DNA of 64,000 nucleotides, taken from Candidatus Rifleibacteriota bacterium (GTDB lineage: Bacteria; Muiribacteriota; Ozemobacteria; Ozemobacterales; Ozemobacteraceae). Shown piece by piece: positions 25,577-34,628 of this stretch (position 1 is the first letter of the stretch; each line of letters starts with the position of its first letter). The notes under the pieces are model-generated. The model was not told the origin of the DNA. It made no database searches and saw nothing but the letters and a program-made list of their open reading frames with translations. The position numbers were made by a program, and so were the translations under genes. The stretch is taken from the NCBI GenBank assembly GCA_015232575.1, contig JADFZL010000008.1:62001-126000 (forward strand). The letters are read 5' to 3'.

Positions 25577-25600
25577 GAGAGGGGGCGCTCGCCTCCTCTC
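25577..25600. repeat. GC-rich hairpin shared with the 61393 locus
   Basis: GAGAGGGGGC / GCCTCCTCTC forms a 10-bp stem with one G-T pair. The same sequence with its TTTA left flank and CCG right flank recurs at 61393-61416, where the stem is perfect. Here it stands 8 bases after the stop of the 42-aa gene and may act as its terminator. Confidence 0.6.
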
Positions 25601-25717
25601 ACCGAAGAAAAAAAATCTCCATTTAAACAGAATCTGATACAGAAATCTCTTGATGAAGTTTACTGGTAGTGATAAAATTCCCATAAATTATGAATTATGT
25701 GGAAAAAAGGAATTATT

Positions 25718-26872
25718 ATGAACAATGGTGAAAATTCCATGCTGACAAGTGAGTTTTTGCAAAGCAGCTGGGACGATTTTACTGAATCCCTGTTTTCATC
25801 GCTGCCTGCATTGAGAGAAATGGCTGTTCTTGAATTACCAGCCTGGGCAGAAAGCGGGAAAACAATCACTGATGTTCTTGCAAAATCCCTTCAGGACGAC
25901 TCCAGCGCTGTAGCTCGGGCAGCAGCAGTTGTTGCCGGCAGAATGGGAACTCCTGACCCTGAAATTATTAATATTTTCGAATCACGGCTTGATGATCAGG
26001 ATGATCTTTTCAGACGCACAATGGTAACTGCTCTTGCAAGAATGGGCTCTCCGGCAATTCCGCTGCTTATAAAAATGTTGAATGACCGGGATTTATTCAT
26101 TCGTCAATACGCCTCAATGACCCTTGAACAACTGTCTGAAAAATCGGTTCCGGAATTAGTTAAAATGCTTAGTTTCGCAAACCAGCGCAGACAAGTTTCA
26201 GATGTCCTGATTCGAATAGGCGGTATTGCTGAACCTGAATTATTAAAAGGGATGGAGAACGCTGGCTCTGACACAAGATTTGCAATCATGGAGATACTTG
26301 AAAAGATTGGTCCTTCCACCCTTCCAAAACTACTGGAATTCCTTGGAGATACTGATTCATCAAAAAGAGCCATTGAAGAAACATGCGGAAAAATCGAAGC
26401 AGATTCGGTTCCTCACCTCATGAACCTTCTGAGAGAGGAAGCAGTTGAAACAAGATGTATCGCAGCAGCAGCGCTTGTACGAGTCGGCAAACCAGCAGTA
26501 AAACCGCTCATAACTGCCCTTTCTGACACGAACGCAAGTATTGCCTGGGTGGCAGCTCATGCGCTGGTCCAAATAGGAGTACCGGCATTACCGGAAATAA
26601 TTACAGCTCTTGAAAACTCCGATAATTCACTGAAATGGATGATTGCAGATATAATGATCAAAATCGGAGAACATTCCATTCCACATCTGGTTTCAGGGCT
26701 GAAGAACAGTGATAATATCGTCAGGCAGATTTCCGTACACGCACTTGGAGAACTCGGCAGCGTGAGTCCTGCCATTCTGGGCCACTTGCAGACTGTCTTT
26801 CAGAATGAAAAATCTGAAGATGTAAAAGGCCTTATGAAGATCGTAATTGAAAAATTATCTGCAAACAGATAA
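25718..26872 (+). CDS. HEAT-repeat (PBS-lyase type) protein
   Basis: 384 aa from ATG 25718 (MNNGENS), chosen because AAGGA lies 6 bases before it; an upstream ATG at 25697 lacks one. The protein is a run of about ten HEAT_2-type repeats of roughly 31 residues (typical units: IPLLIKMLNDRDLFIRQYAS, VKPLITALSDTNASIAWVAA, IPHLVSGLKNSDNIVRQISV). No signal peptide or membrane segment is present. Such solenoids bind proteins; no enzymatic motif is seen. It is first of four close genes ending in a nucleotide cyclase, and a HEAT-like segment may also begin the cyclase protein, which hints at a shared pathway. Confidence 0.85.
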   Translation: MNNGENSMLTSEFLQSSWDDFTESLFSSLPALREMAVLELPAWAESGKTITDVLAKSLQDDSSAVARAAAVVAGRMGTPDPEIINIFESRLDDQDDLFRRTMVTALARMGSPAIPLLIKMLNDRDLFIRQYASMTLEQLSEKSVPELVKMLSFANQRRQVSDVLIRIGGIAEPELLKGMENAGSDTRFAIMEILEKIGPSTLPKLLEFLGDTDSSKRAIEETCGKIEADSVPHLMNLLREEAVETRCIAAAALVRVGKPAVKPLITALSDTNASIAWVAAHALVQIGVPALPEIITALENSDNSLKWMIADIMIKIGEHSIPHLVSGLKNSDNIVRQISVHALGELGSVSPAILGHLQTVFQNEKSEDVKGLMKIVIEKLSANR

Positions 26873-26908
26873 AATTATAGAAACAGACAAACAAACAGGA
26901 GCAGTGGT

Positions 26909-27376
26909 ATGAGCAAGCGGGCACCAGAGTTATCATGGGAAGACAAAGCAATACTGGTTGTAATTCCTGTGGTTGTACTTATTATTTTTGTAGTAGCAAA
27001 TTATATTACCGGAGACCTGACAGTTAAAGATGCCTTTGATCAGAAACTTCCAAAAGTTGAAGTCAGAGACGGCGGAATAATTCATCAGGTTCTTCCTCCT
27101 GAGAAATCAGCAAGTGGAACAGCTTTGCTCTGCCGTATAAAAACAAGGGATGGTGCGCATGAATTTACCTTCAAATATAATGTTCAGGCTTCTGAAACAA
27201 TGAATCTCCAACCCGGAAGAGCAATTCAATTCACTGGCGAATATCAATATAACGATAAAGGCGGAGTTATTGAAGTTCCCTTTAAAGGAAAAAGCGGACG
27301 CTGGTCGGGATGGGCTGTATATGAAAATCACCGTTATTATTCAATCACCGAAGATAAGGAAAATAGCGGACTATAA
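26909..27376 (+). CDS. DUF3465-like membrane-anchored protein
   Basis: 155 aa with one N-terminal membrane helix (AILVVIPVVVLIIFVVANYI, about 14-33) and a small beta-rich domain outside. The later part (LLCRIKTRDGAHEFTFKYN, then FTGEYQYNDKGGVIEV and GWAVYENHRYY) follows the pattern of DUF3465, a family whose members are small OB-like domains of unknown role. GGAG stands before the ATG. It lies 36 bases after the HEAT gene and 43 bases before the next gene on the same strand. Confidence 0.72.
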   Translation: MSKRAPELSWEDKAILVVIPVVVLIIFVVANYITGDLTVKDAFDQKLPKVEVRDGGIIHQVLPPEKSASGTALLCRIKTRDGAHEFTFKYNVQASETMNLQPGRAIQFTGEYQYNDKGGVIEVPFKGKSGRWSGWAVYENHRYYSITEDKENSGL

Positions 27377-27419
27377 AATATAACGCAATAGCGGGAATTT
27401 AACCGGGGAAAGTGAAAAA

Positions 27420-28085
27420 ATGGAAAATAATGTGGAAATATATAAAGGCCTTCTAAGCGATACATTCGCAAGACTTATGAATTTTACCCTTCTTGAAGAA
27501 TTCGAAGAAAGACTGGGTGAATCGATTGAATTGTTCTATAATCTCAAAGAGGGTGATTCATACGAGTTCGATCCCGAAAATGAATTTCTGTTTCTGACCT
27601 GGTTTTTGCTTGACGACACAGATTCAGATGAAAAATCGCTGATGAATGAGTTTATGAAAAGAAATGAAAGCGAGCTCTCTCCAACTGAAAAACAGATTTG
27701 CCTTGCACTTATAGACACAAATCTCACTCTGCTTGAAGTCCGCGAAGTTAAAGAGGGAAAATCCCTGAAACTGAAAGATCTTTTTCTCGGCGAAGAATTT
27801 GAAGTTGCTGAAGCAGCAGGCGCTGATATGAAATTCAAGGACAATCTGCTTTTCACAAGAGTGCTGCGCCTTGGAGATGAACGTTTTCTGGTTGGAGCAG
27901 GCGCATTCCTGCCTTCTGTCATAAAAGCTCAGATACTTGCGTTTATTTCAAAAGAATTTCAGAACGAATGCGAAACCTCTTCCCCGATATCTTTCAAACA
28001 GTTTCTGAAACGAAATGGTGAACTGCTCAACTGGTGGATAGTTGCGTGGCAGAAGGGAATAGAAGAAAGTAAGGCAAGGGAATGA
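27420..28085 (+). CDS. SEC-C-associated-domain-like protein, function unknown
   Basis: 221 aa, soluble and acidic. The pattern LFLTWFLLDD, then LSPTEKQICLALIDTNLTLLEV, then LKDLFLGEEFEV and FTRVLRLGDERFLVGAGAFLP recalls the domain often found ahead of SEC-C zinc motifs in bacterial proteins, but the C-terminal cysteine motif itself is absent here. No catalytic residues can be named. The stop codon overlaps the ATG of the following cyclase gene by 4 bases (ATGA), so the two proteins are probably made in step and may work together. Confidence 0.6.
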   Translation: MENNVEIYKGLLSDTFARLMNFTLLEEFEERLGESIELFYNLKEGDSYEFDPENEFLFLTWFLLDDTDSDEKSLMNEFMKRNESELSPTEKQICLALIDTNLTLLEVREVKEGKSLKLKDLFLGEEFEVAEAAGADMKFKDNLLFTRVLRLGDERFLVGAGAFLPSVIKAQILAFISKEFQNECETSSPISFKQFLKRNGELLNWWIVAWQKGIEESKARE

Positions 28086-30154
28086 AATTTGCCAGTTTTG
28101 ATTCATTAAATACGCAGAAAAAGCAGTCTGCACTGATGCACATTAAAGATTCGCAGACAAAGAGAAAAGACGATTTTTTTCTTGTACTACACGCACTGAT
28201 AGACAGTGATTCCCAGGTCAGACTTACCGCTAAACTCGCGTATTCTGTTTTTCAGGATGAATCATACTATGTCGATCTGAAAGGATTGAGCCAGGACGAG
28301 CTGAGGAAGAAAGTTGAAGATAATTTCCGGGAGCTGCAGGGAATAAGACCAGAACTGATTGAATGGGATGGAACCATTGAACAGCCTGTCATGGCAAAAA
28401 ATCTTCAGAATCGCCTCAGAAAAGCAGAGTTGAACGGGAGCTGGGAAGGAAAATACCCATCCTCAGCCGCAATCCTCAACACGCTCCGGGAAGACACTCA
28501 GGGAATGATTTCAAAGTTCCTGCTTCCGGAAGAAGAAGTAAGGAGCGCTTTTATTGCTTGTTTTCATGATGCACTGAAACCCTTCAGGGAGACACGCAGA
28601 ACTCTTGACAGTACAACAACAGTGTCTGTTGTCAATCTCAGTCATTTCCATTTTGAACTGCCTGAATATCCGGGAATACAAGCAATGTTTTCCCTTTTGG
28701 AAAGACCTATTTACATACTTGTTATTCTTACCAGCAAACGACTGATTCTTTTCATGAGAGACCAGATAAGAACTTCGAAAGCAGCGGTTCAGGCCATTCA
28801 TTTTTCACAGATAAAACGCGTTCAGACAAATCAGACACAGCGCGGATCAATAATCGAAATTGAAACAGAAGGCGATCTTTTCAAAATTCCCAATTTACTC
28901 CCGCTTGACGGAACAGAACTGGACAGGCTTCTGCGTGAACTCAGCATAGAAGCGATTGAAGCCGATGAAAGTTTTATTGAAAGAGATTTTGAAAAAGAAA
29001 TTGAAAAGCTAAACCTGCTGTACAAGGGACGCACAGTTTCTAATTCCGAATATGTTTTCCGAAAAAACAGGCTTCAGAAGATGGAGTTTGAAAAATTCTC
29101 CGAAAAGAATGTCGAGCTGCTTCTGACGAAAAGATTTGCCGGAGATGCAATGGGTAAGAAATTTGATGAACAATTGATGAAAAAGTTCACAATGATCAGA
29201 ACCATTGTTTTTACTGATATTGTTGGATATTCAAAAAAAGCAGCAGAGAAAATGCTTCTTGATACCATGACCCTTCTTGCTGTACATGACAAAATGCTGA
29301 TGCCTATAATTGAAAAGCACAACGGGCAGTTGATAAAGAAGATTGGCGACGCGCTCATGATAAAATTCAATGACGCTTTGCCTGCATGTAGTGCGGCTCT
29401 CGAAATGCAGGAAACTCTTATCAAATTTAACCGCGGAAGCCAGGAAAAGATATTGATCAGAATCGGTATCAACACTGGAACTGTTTTTGAAAAAAACGAT
29501 GATGTTTTTGGTGATGCGGTTAACGTGGCTGCAAGAATGGAAAGCATGGCGCAGCCAGGCAGAATATTCATCACTTCCGGAACTTTTGAGGCAGTTAAAG
29601 GTCAGATTCCATGCCTTGACTGCGGTGAAAGAACTGTCAAAGGACAAAAAAATCAACTGAGAGTTTTTGCTCTGATAGACGAATCAAAAGCCGACGAAGA
29701 AATGCTTCAAAATGCCCGTGAATTCAGCAAAGATGTCGGCATTGAAAATTTCGAGGAAGTTGTCGGCACTCCGGTTGAAGTTAAGTCAGGCTCAGTTCCT
29801 CTTCAAACTTCAGACTATTCTCTTACCACGGAAACCCCGATCGACCCTTCTGCTGCGTTTATTTCAGAAGCAAATGAAGCTTCAGGCAATTCAGATATTT
29901 CAAATTTTTCACAAGAAACACCTGTATCAATTTCTTCAAGCAGCGCAAGGTCCTCAAATGCTCAATACTCTGAAAACATTTCAATCCCAGACCTGCCACC
30001 CCAAACCCCTGATCAGGCGATTAACAATATGTTCCAATCACTTGACCATGCGCTGAACTCATATAAAACAGCTGTAAAACTTGGTTATCCAAGAAGTGCA
30101 CTTCTTGAAAGATGGTTTACCGCTTTTGTAAACGAAATAAAAAACAACAGCTGA
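28082..30154 (+). CDS. Class III nucleotide cyclase with N-terminal PH-like and SHOCT-like domains
   Basis: 690 aa, soluble. Residues about 1-60 may be one or two HEAT-type repeats. Residues about 185-290 resemble a bacterial PH domain (ILVILTSKRLILFM, IHFSQIKRVQ). About 303-335 look like a SHOCT segment (LYKGRTVSNSEYVFRKNRL). The cyclase domain (about 370-530) has metal aspartates D379 (VFTDIVGYS) and D423 (IGDALM), and N481 and R485 in NVAARM, so it should be active. A Ser/Pro/Thr-rich linker (about 555-645) leads to a short C-terminal helix pair. The protein would make a cyclic nucleotide in response to membrane lipid or partner binding by the PH-like part (inference). Another cyclase is cut by the left window edge. 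Confidence 0.85.
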   Translation: MKFASFDSLNTQKKQSALMHIKDSQTKRKDDFFLVLHALIDSDSQVRLTAKLAYSVFQDESYYVDLKGLSQDELRKKVEDNFRELQGIRPELIEWDGTIEQPVMAKNLQNRLRKAELNGSWEGKYPSSAAILNTLREDTQGMISKFLLPEEEVRSAFIACFHDALKPFRETRRTLDSTTTVSVVNLSHFHFELPEYPGIQAMFSLLERPIYILVILTSKRLILFMRDQIRTSKAAVQAIHFSQIKRVQTNQTQRGSIIEIETEGDLFKIPNLLPLDGTELDRLLRELSIEAIEADESFIERDFEKEIEKLNLLYKGRTVSNSEYVFRKNRLQKMEFEKFSEKNVELLLTKRFAGDAMGKKFDEQLMKKFTMIRTIVFTDIVGYSKKAAEKMLLDTMTLLAVHDKMLMPIIEKHNGQLIKKIGDALMIKFNDALPACSAALEMQETLIKFNRGSQEKILIRIGINTGTVFEKNDDVFGDAVNVAARMESMAQPGRIFITSGTFEAVKGQIPCLDCGERTVKGQKNQLRVFALIDESKADEEMLQNAREFSKDVGIENFEEVVGTPVEVKSGSVPLQTSDYSLTTETPIDPSAAFISEANEASGNSDISNFSQETPVSISSSSARSSNAQYSENISIPDLPPQTPDQAINNMFQSLDHALNSYKTAVKLGYPRSALLERWFTAFVNEIKNNS

Positions 30155-30203
30155 AAGACTTCGTTAAGATAATCTATGAGAGCGGAGATCCAATAAGTGA
30201 TTC

Positions 30204-30293
30204 GTTATCATCTCGATCGAAGTGATAGATCTCCGGATGATCAGATATTCGAGTAGAAGATACCAGATTTCTCCCTTCGGTCGAAATGACAGC
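30204..30293. repeat. Dispersed inverted-repeat element (copy A)
   Basis: The left end is GTTATCATCTCGA and the right end TCGAAATGACAGC, an imperfect inverted repeat (10 of 13). The right half (30249-30293) is nearly identical to the copy at 39933-39978 in reverse orientation, and the right end with its AGCAAAATAC flank also matches 63059-63078. No gene lies inside. It fits a MITE or REP-type element. Confidence 0.7.
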
Positions 30294-30373
30294 AAAATAC
30301 GACTTCTTTTCGGTTAACTAAAATGAAAGTTCAGATGTTGTTGAATTATTGTGTAGAGAGCTGAAAAAGACAA

Positions 30374-31519
30374 ATGAAAATATTATGGATTAATGAAAAA
30401 GCTTCTTTTACCGGCGGTTGCGAGCGCTATATTCATGATGTTGCCAGATTAATACGTCCACAGGGTTTCTCTTCCTGGCTGATGTACGATCATAACGACC
30501 CGTCCGATCCTGACTTTACTACCATATTTGATGGTGCGTTTCCGATTGTTAATATCGATTCTCAGATAGCTGCAATAAAACCTGATCTCATTTACATTCA
30601 CAGATTAAGCAACTTAAATCATCTGCGAAGTATTCTCAAGTGCGGTATTCCTGCTGTTCGTTTTTATCACGACCACAAACTTTTCTGCCTCCGTGAACAT
30701 AAATATTTTACCATCGGCAATAAGACTTGTACACACCGCATTGGACGACGATGTTACTCATGCCTCGGATTTTTTCAGAGAACTCCTGCATGGCCGGGCT
30801 TTCGACTCGTATTTTTATCAGCATTGATGGAAGAACTAAAAGAAAATCGACGCCTATCAGCATACATTGTCGGATCACAATATATGGCAGATCATCTGGC
30901 GTTGCACGGCTTCAACAGGTCACGAATACACCGAATTCCGCTGTTTGTTGTACCACCGGTATCTTTTACTGCTGAACAACGTTCCGATTCAATTCTTTTT
31001 GCCGGACAGCTTATACGAGGCAAAGGCGTTGACATTCTTCTGAAGGCAGTTTCAATTTGCCGGGAAAAAAAAGAACTAATTCTAATCGGCAGCGGAAGAA
31101 TGGAAAATGAATACCGCCTCATGGCTGAAAATCTCGGAATTTCTTCCAGGGTTAAATTTCTCGGCAAGAAAACTGCAACAGAATTGCAGGAATATTATCG
31201 CCGCTGCTCTTTTGTCGTCTTTCCGAGCCGATCTCCGGAAACTTTCGGACTTGTTGGACTGGAAGCAATGAGCGCAGAAACTCCTGTTATCGCTTCTGCC
31301 GTGGGCGGTTACGCAGAATGGATGATGCCCGAAGAAACAGGCATTGCGGTTCCTTCGAATGATCCTGCTGCACTTGCTGCCGCAATGGACAGGCTATCCG
31401 CAGACCCACAACTGCGCGAGCGATTTGGCAAAGCAGGCCGGGAACATTATCTGAAAAACTTCCAGCCGGAAAACCATATTAAAACACTCTGTAATCTTTT
31501 TAATTCGAATCTTCGATAG
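30374..31519 (+). CDS. Glycosyltransferase family 4
   Basis: 381 aa GT-B fold retaining glycosyltransferase. The N-terminal acceptor domain starts ILWINEKASFTGGCERY and includes a cysteine-bearing segment after FYHDHKLFC (CTHRIGRRCYSC) typical of GT4 enzymes that act on surface polysaccharides. The donor domain shows ILFAGQLIRGKGVDILL near residue 210 and the E-x7-E motif in SPETFGLVGLEAMS near 290. It transfers a sugar from a nucleotide-sugar to a lipid-linked or polysaccharide acceptor at the cytoplasmic membrane face. It is the first gene of a cassette with a nucleotidyltransferase-like, a deacetylase-like and a GT2 gene, probably a cell-surface glycan locus. Confidence 0.88.
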   Translation: MKILWINEKASFTGGCERYIHDVARLIRPQGFSSWLMYDHNDPSDPDFTTIFDGAFPIVNIDSQIAAIKPDLIYIHRLSNLNHLRSILKCGIPAVRFYHDHKLFCLREHKYFTIGNKTCTHRIGRRCYSCLGFFQRTPAWPGFRLVFLSALMEELKENRRLSAYIVGSQYMADHLALHGFNRSRIHRIPLFVVPPVSFTAEQRSDSILFAGQLIRGKGVDILLKAVSICREKKELILIGSGRMENEYRLMAENLGISSRVKFLGKKTATELQEYYRRCSFVVFPSRSPETFGLVGLEAMSAETPVIASAVGGYAEWMMPEETGIAVPSNDPAALAAAMDRLSADPQLRERFGKAGREHYLKNFQPENHIKTLCNLFNSNLR

Positions 31520-31531
31520 TAAGGAAAAATT

Positions 31532-32767
31532 ATGAATCAGCAATGGGGACGTTTTACCGCAAAAGGCGGAAAAGATCTTGAAGAGCGCATTTCATTAATT
31601 ATTTCTGATGTCGTTGATTCACTGAAAAAAGAATTTTCAGACGACGAATACAGATCAATTATTCTAATCGGCGGATACGGGAAAGGTGAAGGAGGTTCAG
31701 AAATCATCTCCGGAATTGAGCATCCTCACAACAATCTTGATTTTCTTCTGATTTCCCGAGACCCGAGGCCGACTAAGGTTGAATCACTCAGACAGCGATT
31801 GAAAACTGTGACGGATTCTCTTTCTTCAAAACACGAAATCGGAATGGATTCCGGCGCTGTTTCAACGTTTGCACTCTCTGTTGCACCATGTCTGGTTATG
31901 TGGTATGACATGCGCTTCGGGCACAAAACAATTCTTGGAGATCCTGATTATGTGCCATCTCTCAAACACTTTTCGGTCGAAAGAGTTGAGCCATCTGATG
32001 TACGGAATCTGCTCGTTAACCGCGGAACTCTTCTGGTTATTAACGATCTGCTGCTTGAATCAAAACTTCGCAATAACACTTTTTCGCCTGCTGACCAGAG
32101 AACCGTAGTCAAACACGTCATGAAAGCAATCATAGGTTACGGCGATGCCTTTTTATTTTTCTCCGGAAACTTTCACTGGAGTTATATTGAAAAACAACAC
32201 CGTATTAAAAATTTAAACGGTTTATCAGAGGAATTCAAAAGATTGTACCACAAAGCGGCCGAATTCCGCTTCCGCCCGGACTATTCTGCCTTTTCAGAAC
32301 TCGACCTGCAGGACTGGCAGAAACAGCTTAAAACAATACTTGAACCGATACATCTTTACTGTGAACGCATGCGCCTCGGACTGGCAGATCTTTCGTGGAG
32401 CGAATATCCGGAAAAAGCCTTTTCATCTCTGTTCTTTGAAAATCTTACTAACTTACGCAAAAGTGCGAAAATGATTATGAACTATTTCAGGGGAATGCCA
32501 AAATTCCACTGGAAATCAAAAAGATCAAGGGCTGGCTGGATCACTGCAGGCATCGACAGCACACTGCCGATTATTTTTCCTGTTGTTGCATATAATCTTT
32601 CTGAACAGAATTTCAAAAAACTTGTTCAGACCGCGCTTGACACATCAGATTCGAACTTATCAGAACTTCAGAAATGCTATCTCAAAGCATGGGGAAAATA
32701 CAAGGACATTAATTCGTTACGTTTTCTTGAGAGCATTGGAATAATGAGCGGATGTGAAAACAAATGA
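31532..32767 (+). CDS. Nucleotidyltransferase-like protein in glycan cassette
   Basis: 411 aa, soluble. Near residues 45-75 it shows IILIGGYGKGEGG followed by NNLDFLLIS, which resembles the pol-beta-type nucleotidyltransferase start (GG/GS then a DxD). Only one acidic residue is clear here (D in NLDFLL), so activity is uncertain. The remaining 330 residues are mostly helical with no family I can name. AAGGA lies before the ATG. It is 12 bases after the GT4 gene and overlaps the deacetylase-like gene by 4 bases, so it must be part of the same operon. It may activate a building block or modify a lipid carrier (inference). Confidence 0.62.
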   Translation: MNQQWGRFTAKGGKDLEERISLIISDVVDSLKKEFSDDEYRSIILIGGYGKGEGGSEIISGIEHPHNNLDFLLISRDPRPTKVESLRQRLKTVTDSLSSKHEIGMDSGAVSTFALSVAPCLVMWYDMRFGHKTILGDPDYVPSLKHFSVERVEPSDVRNLLVNRGTLLVINDLLLESKLRNNTFSPADQRTVVKHVMKAIIGYGDAFLFFSGNFHWSYIEKQHRIKNLNGLSEEFKRLYHKAAEFRFRPDYSAFSELDLQDWQKQLKTILEPIHLYCERMRLGLADLSWSEYPEKAFSSLFFENLTNLRKSAKMIMNYFRGMPKFHWKSKRSRAGWITAGIDSTLPIIFPVVAYNLSEQNFKKLVQTALDTSDSNLSELQKCYLKAWGKYKDINSLRFLESIGIMSGCENK

Positions 32768-33570
32768 TTTGCCTGACCGGGGATCTTCATCACAACAGCC
32801 TTGAAACAGGAAACCAGCAACACTGCGACATTAGAGAACTTCAGGTTGCCTTGAAATATCTTGACCTGTTAAAAGATGCCGGAGTAAAAGTTACATTTTT
32901 TATTTCCGGAAAATGCTTTTCTGAGGAATTGAACGAAACAAAATCGATTTGTACAAGTCCGCTTGTTGAAGTAGGCGGACACACATGGGATTGCTTCTCA
33001 TGGACATTATGGCACAGAGTCTGGAAAAAGCTGACCGGAAGCTATAATGGTCCAGTCTGGCACCAGATGTTTGATACGAAAAGAACGATAAGAACAGCAT
33101 TTAATAAAACCCGCAGAAAAATTGTCTCCTGGCGTAATCACATGTACATGCATGGCCCGAATACCGAAAGAGTACTTTCCATGTATGGCATCAAAGTATG
33201 TTCAGACGGTGTTAACCGCAATATCACAGGCCCTGTAAAACATCCATCAGGATTGTGGAATTTTCCCATTAATGTAATACCAGATCATGAACATCTGTAC
33301 CATGCAGAACGAACTCCGGAATGGGTTGAACAGTGGATTAAACGATACAATTGGTCAGATGACTTCGGGTTTTCTTCATACCATATTGAAGAATGGACAG
33401 AAATAGTTCTTGATTGTCTTAAATACAATGAATCGCGCGGAGCAATATCAAATATGATAATTCATCCGATTACCATGTATCTCTGCGATAAATTCAAATC
33501 TTTTGAAAAAATTCTGACATACCTTTCTTCAAAAAAAACTGTATTCATAACAGAAACGATTCCAGAATAA
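32764..33570 (+). CDS. Polysaccharide deacetylase-like (NodB-fold) protein
   Basis: 268 aa without a signal peptide. The start MICLTGDLHH and the following VTFFISGK, VEVGGHTW and later DDFGFSSYH fit a NodB-type carbohydrate deacetylase barrel. The first aspartate (TGD) and one histidine (GGHT) of the metal triad are visible; the usual second histidine four residues on is Cys (HTWDC), so metal binding may differ. Such enzymes remove N- or O-acetyl groups from polysaccharides, usually in surface-glycan synthesis. The ATG overlaps the preceding stop by 4 bases. The next gene, a GT2, begins after a gap of 126 bases that holds a short tandem repeat. Confidence 0.7.
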   Translation: MICLTGDLHHNSLETGNQQHCDIRELQVALKYLDLLKDAGVKVTFFISGKCFSEELNETKSICTSPLVEVGGHTWDCFSWTLWHRVWKKLTGSYNGPVWHQMFDTKRTIRTAFNKTRRKIVSWRNHMYMHGPNTERVLSMYGIKVCSDGVNRNITGPVKHPSGLWNFPINVIPDHEHLYHAERTPEWVEQWIKRYNWSDDFGFSSYHIEEWTEIVLDCLKYNESRGAISNMIIHPITMYLCDKFKSFEKILTYLSSKKTVFITETIPE

Positions 33571-33608
33571 TACCTTACTAAGAAAAAACATGAAAAGATT
33601 TTTTTGTC

Positions 33609-33635
33609 CGCAGATTACGCAGATTACGCAGATTT
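33609..33635 (+). repeat. Three tandem 9-bp repeats
   Basis: CGCAGATTA is repeated at 33609 and 33618, with a third copy ending in T instead of A at 33627. Intergenic, within the glycan cassette. The sequence is of a type widespread as slippage-prone simple repeats; no function is suggested. Confidence 0.85.
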
Positions 33636-33696
33636 TCAAGAAGAAAGATTAATAAATTTGGATTAAGAATTTAAGATTATAGAGAAGATATCTGAA

Positions 33697-34626
33697 ATGG
33701 AAAAAAACATGAAAACTTCAGAAAAAGTTACTGTAATAATGCGTACAAAGAACTCTGAGAATATTGTCGCACAGGCACTTGCGGGACTTCATTCCCAGTC
33801 TTATAAGAATTTTAGCCTGCTTGTTGTAGACTCAGGTTCGACAGACAACACCCTGAACATTGTCAGGAAATATCCATGCAGGATTATTCAAATTGAGCCA
33901 GGAAATTACGTTCCCGGACTTGTACTAAATAAAGCAATCGCAGAAACCAATTCTGAAATCATCGTATTTCAGAATTCCGATGTAGTACAACTCAATGAAT
34001 CGGCTTTATCCAACCTGATCTCAGCATTTGACAGCCCGAATACTGCCGGAGCATATTCCAGGCAGATTCCCCGCCCGGAAGCAGAAACATGGGTTCGACG
34101 CGACTACGCGGTCAGTTTCCCGAAAAGTTTGCCGGCACCGCCATGGATAACACTTTCTCTTCCTTTTGCGGCAATCCGGCGCAAATTCTGGGAAGAACAC
34201 CAGTTTTACAGTGATGCATGGGGCTCAGAAGACACCGAATGGGGTCACTGGGCAATATCCAGCGGATATTCAATAAAGTATGTGCCAGATTCGCTGGTAA
34301 TGCACTCTCACAACTACACTCTTAAACAGCTTTACGGACGGCGATTTATCGAAGGCGAAGCAGACGCTTTCATCTTCCGCAGAGACGAGAACTGGTATGG
34401 CACCGCAATAAAATATCTGAAATCATCTCTGCGTGATATGATGAACCATTTAATCGAGCGTGATTATTACGGACTTCTCTTTATTCCAGCTGTACGCTTC
34501 GTATACTCACTGGCATATCTGAAGGGGCACAGCTTCGGAGTATCCAGAATCAGAAATAATGACAGAAATTTCGAACATGGCCAGAAAATCGTGCTTCAGT
34601 CACACGAATCATTTCGGGGGAAGTAA
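33697..34626 (+). CDS. Glycosyltransferase family 2
   Basis: 309 aa GT-A fold. The start MKTSEKVTVIMRTKNSE and LLVVDSGSTDNTL (about 45-57) give the nucleotide-binding part. The metal-binding motif is QNSDV (N-S-D in place of D-x-D) near residue 92. GSEDTEWGHWAISSGYS near 180 is the acceptor/ED motif of GT2 enzymes. It adds a sugar to a growing surface glycan. MKTSEK (33709) with GGA eight bases earlier is an alternative start. It follows the deacetylase-like gene on the same strand and converges with the ATPase gene, leaving only 2 bases between stop codons. Confidence 0.87.
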   Translation: MEKNMKTSEKVTVIMRTKNSENIVAQALAGLHSQSYKNFSLLVVDSGSTDNTLNIVRKYPCRIIQIEPGNYVPGLVLNKAIAETNSEIIVFQNSDVVQLNESALSNLISAFDSPNTAGAYSRQIPRPEAETWVRRDYAVSFPKSLPAPPWITLSLPFAAIRRKFWEEHQFYSDAWGSEDTEWGHWAISSGYSIKYVPDSLVMHSHNYTLKQLYGRRFIEGEADAFIFRRDENWYGTAIKYLKSSLRDMMNHLIERDYYGLLFIPAVRFVYSLAYLKGHSFGVSRIRNNDRNFEHGQKIVLQSHESFRGK

Positions 34627-34628
34627 TT

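Noticed and set aside
29074..29574. 166-aa minus-strand frame
   Set aside because: Antisense shadow of the class III cyclase domain.
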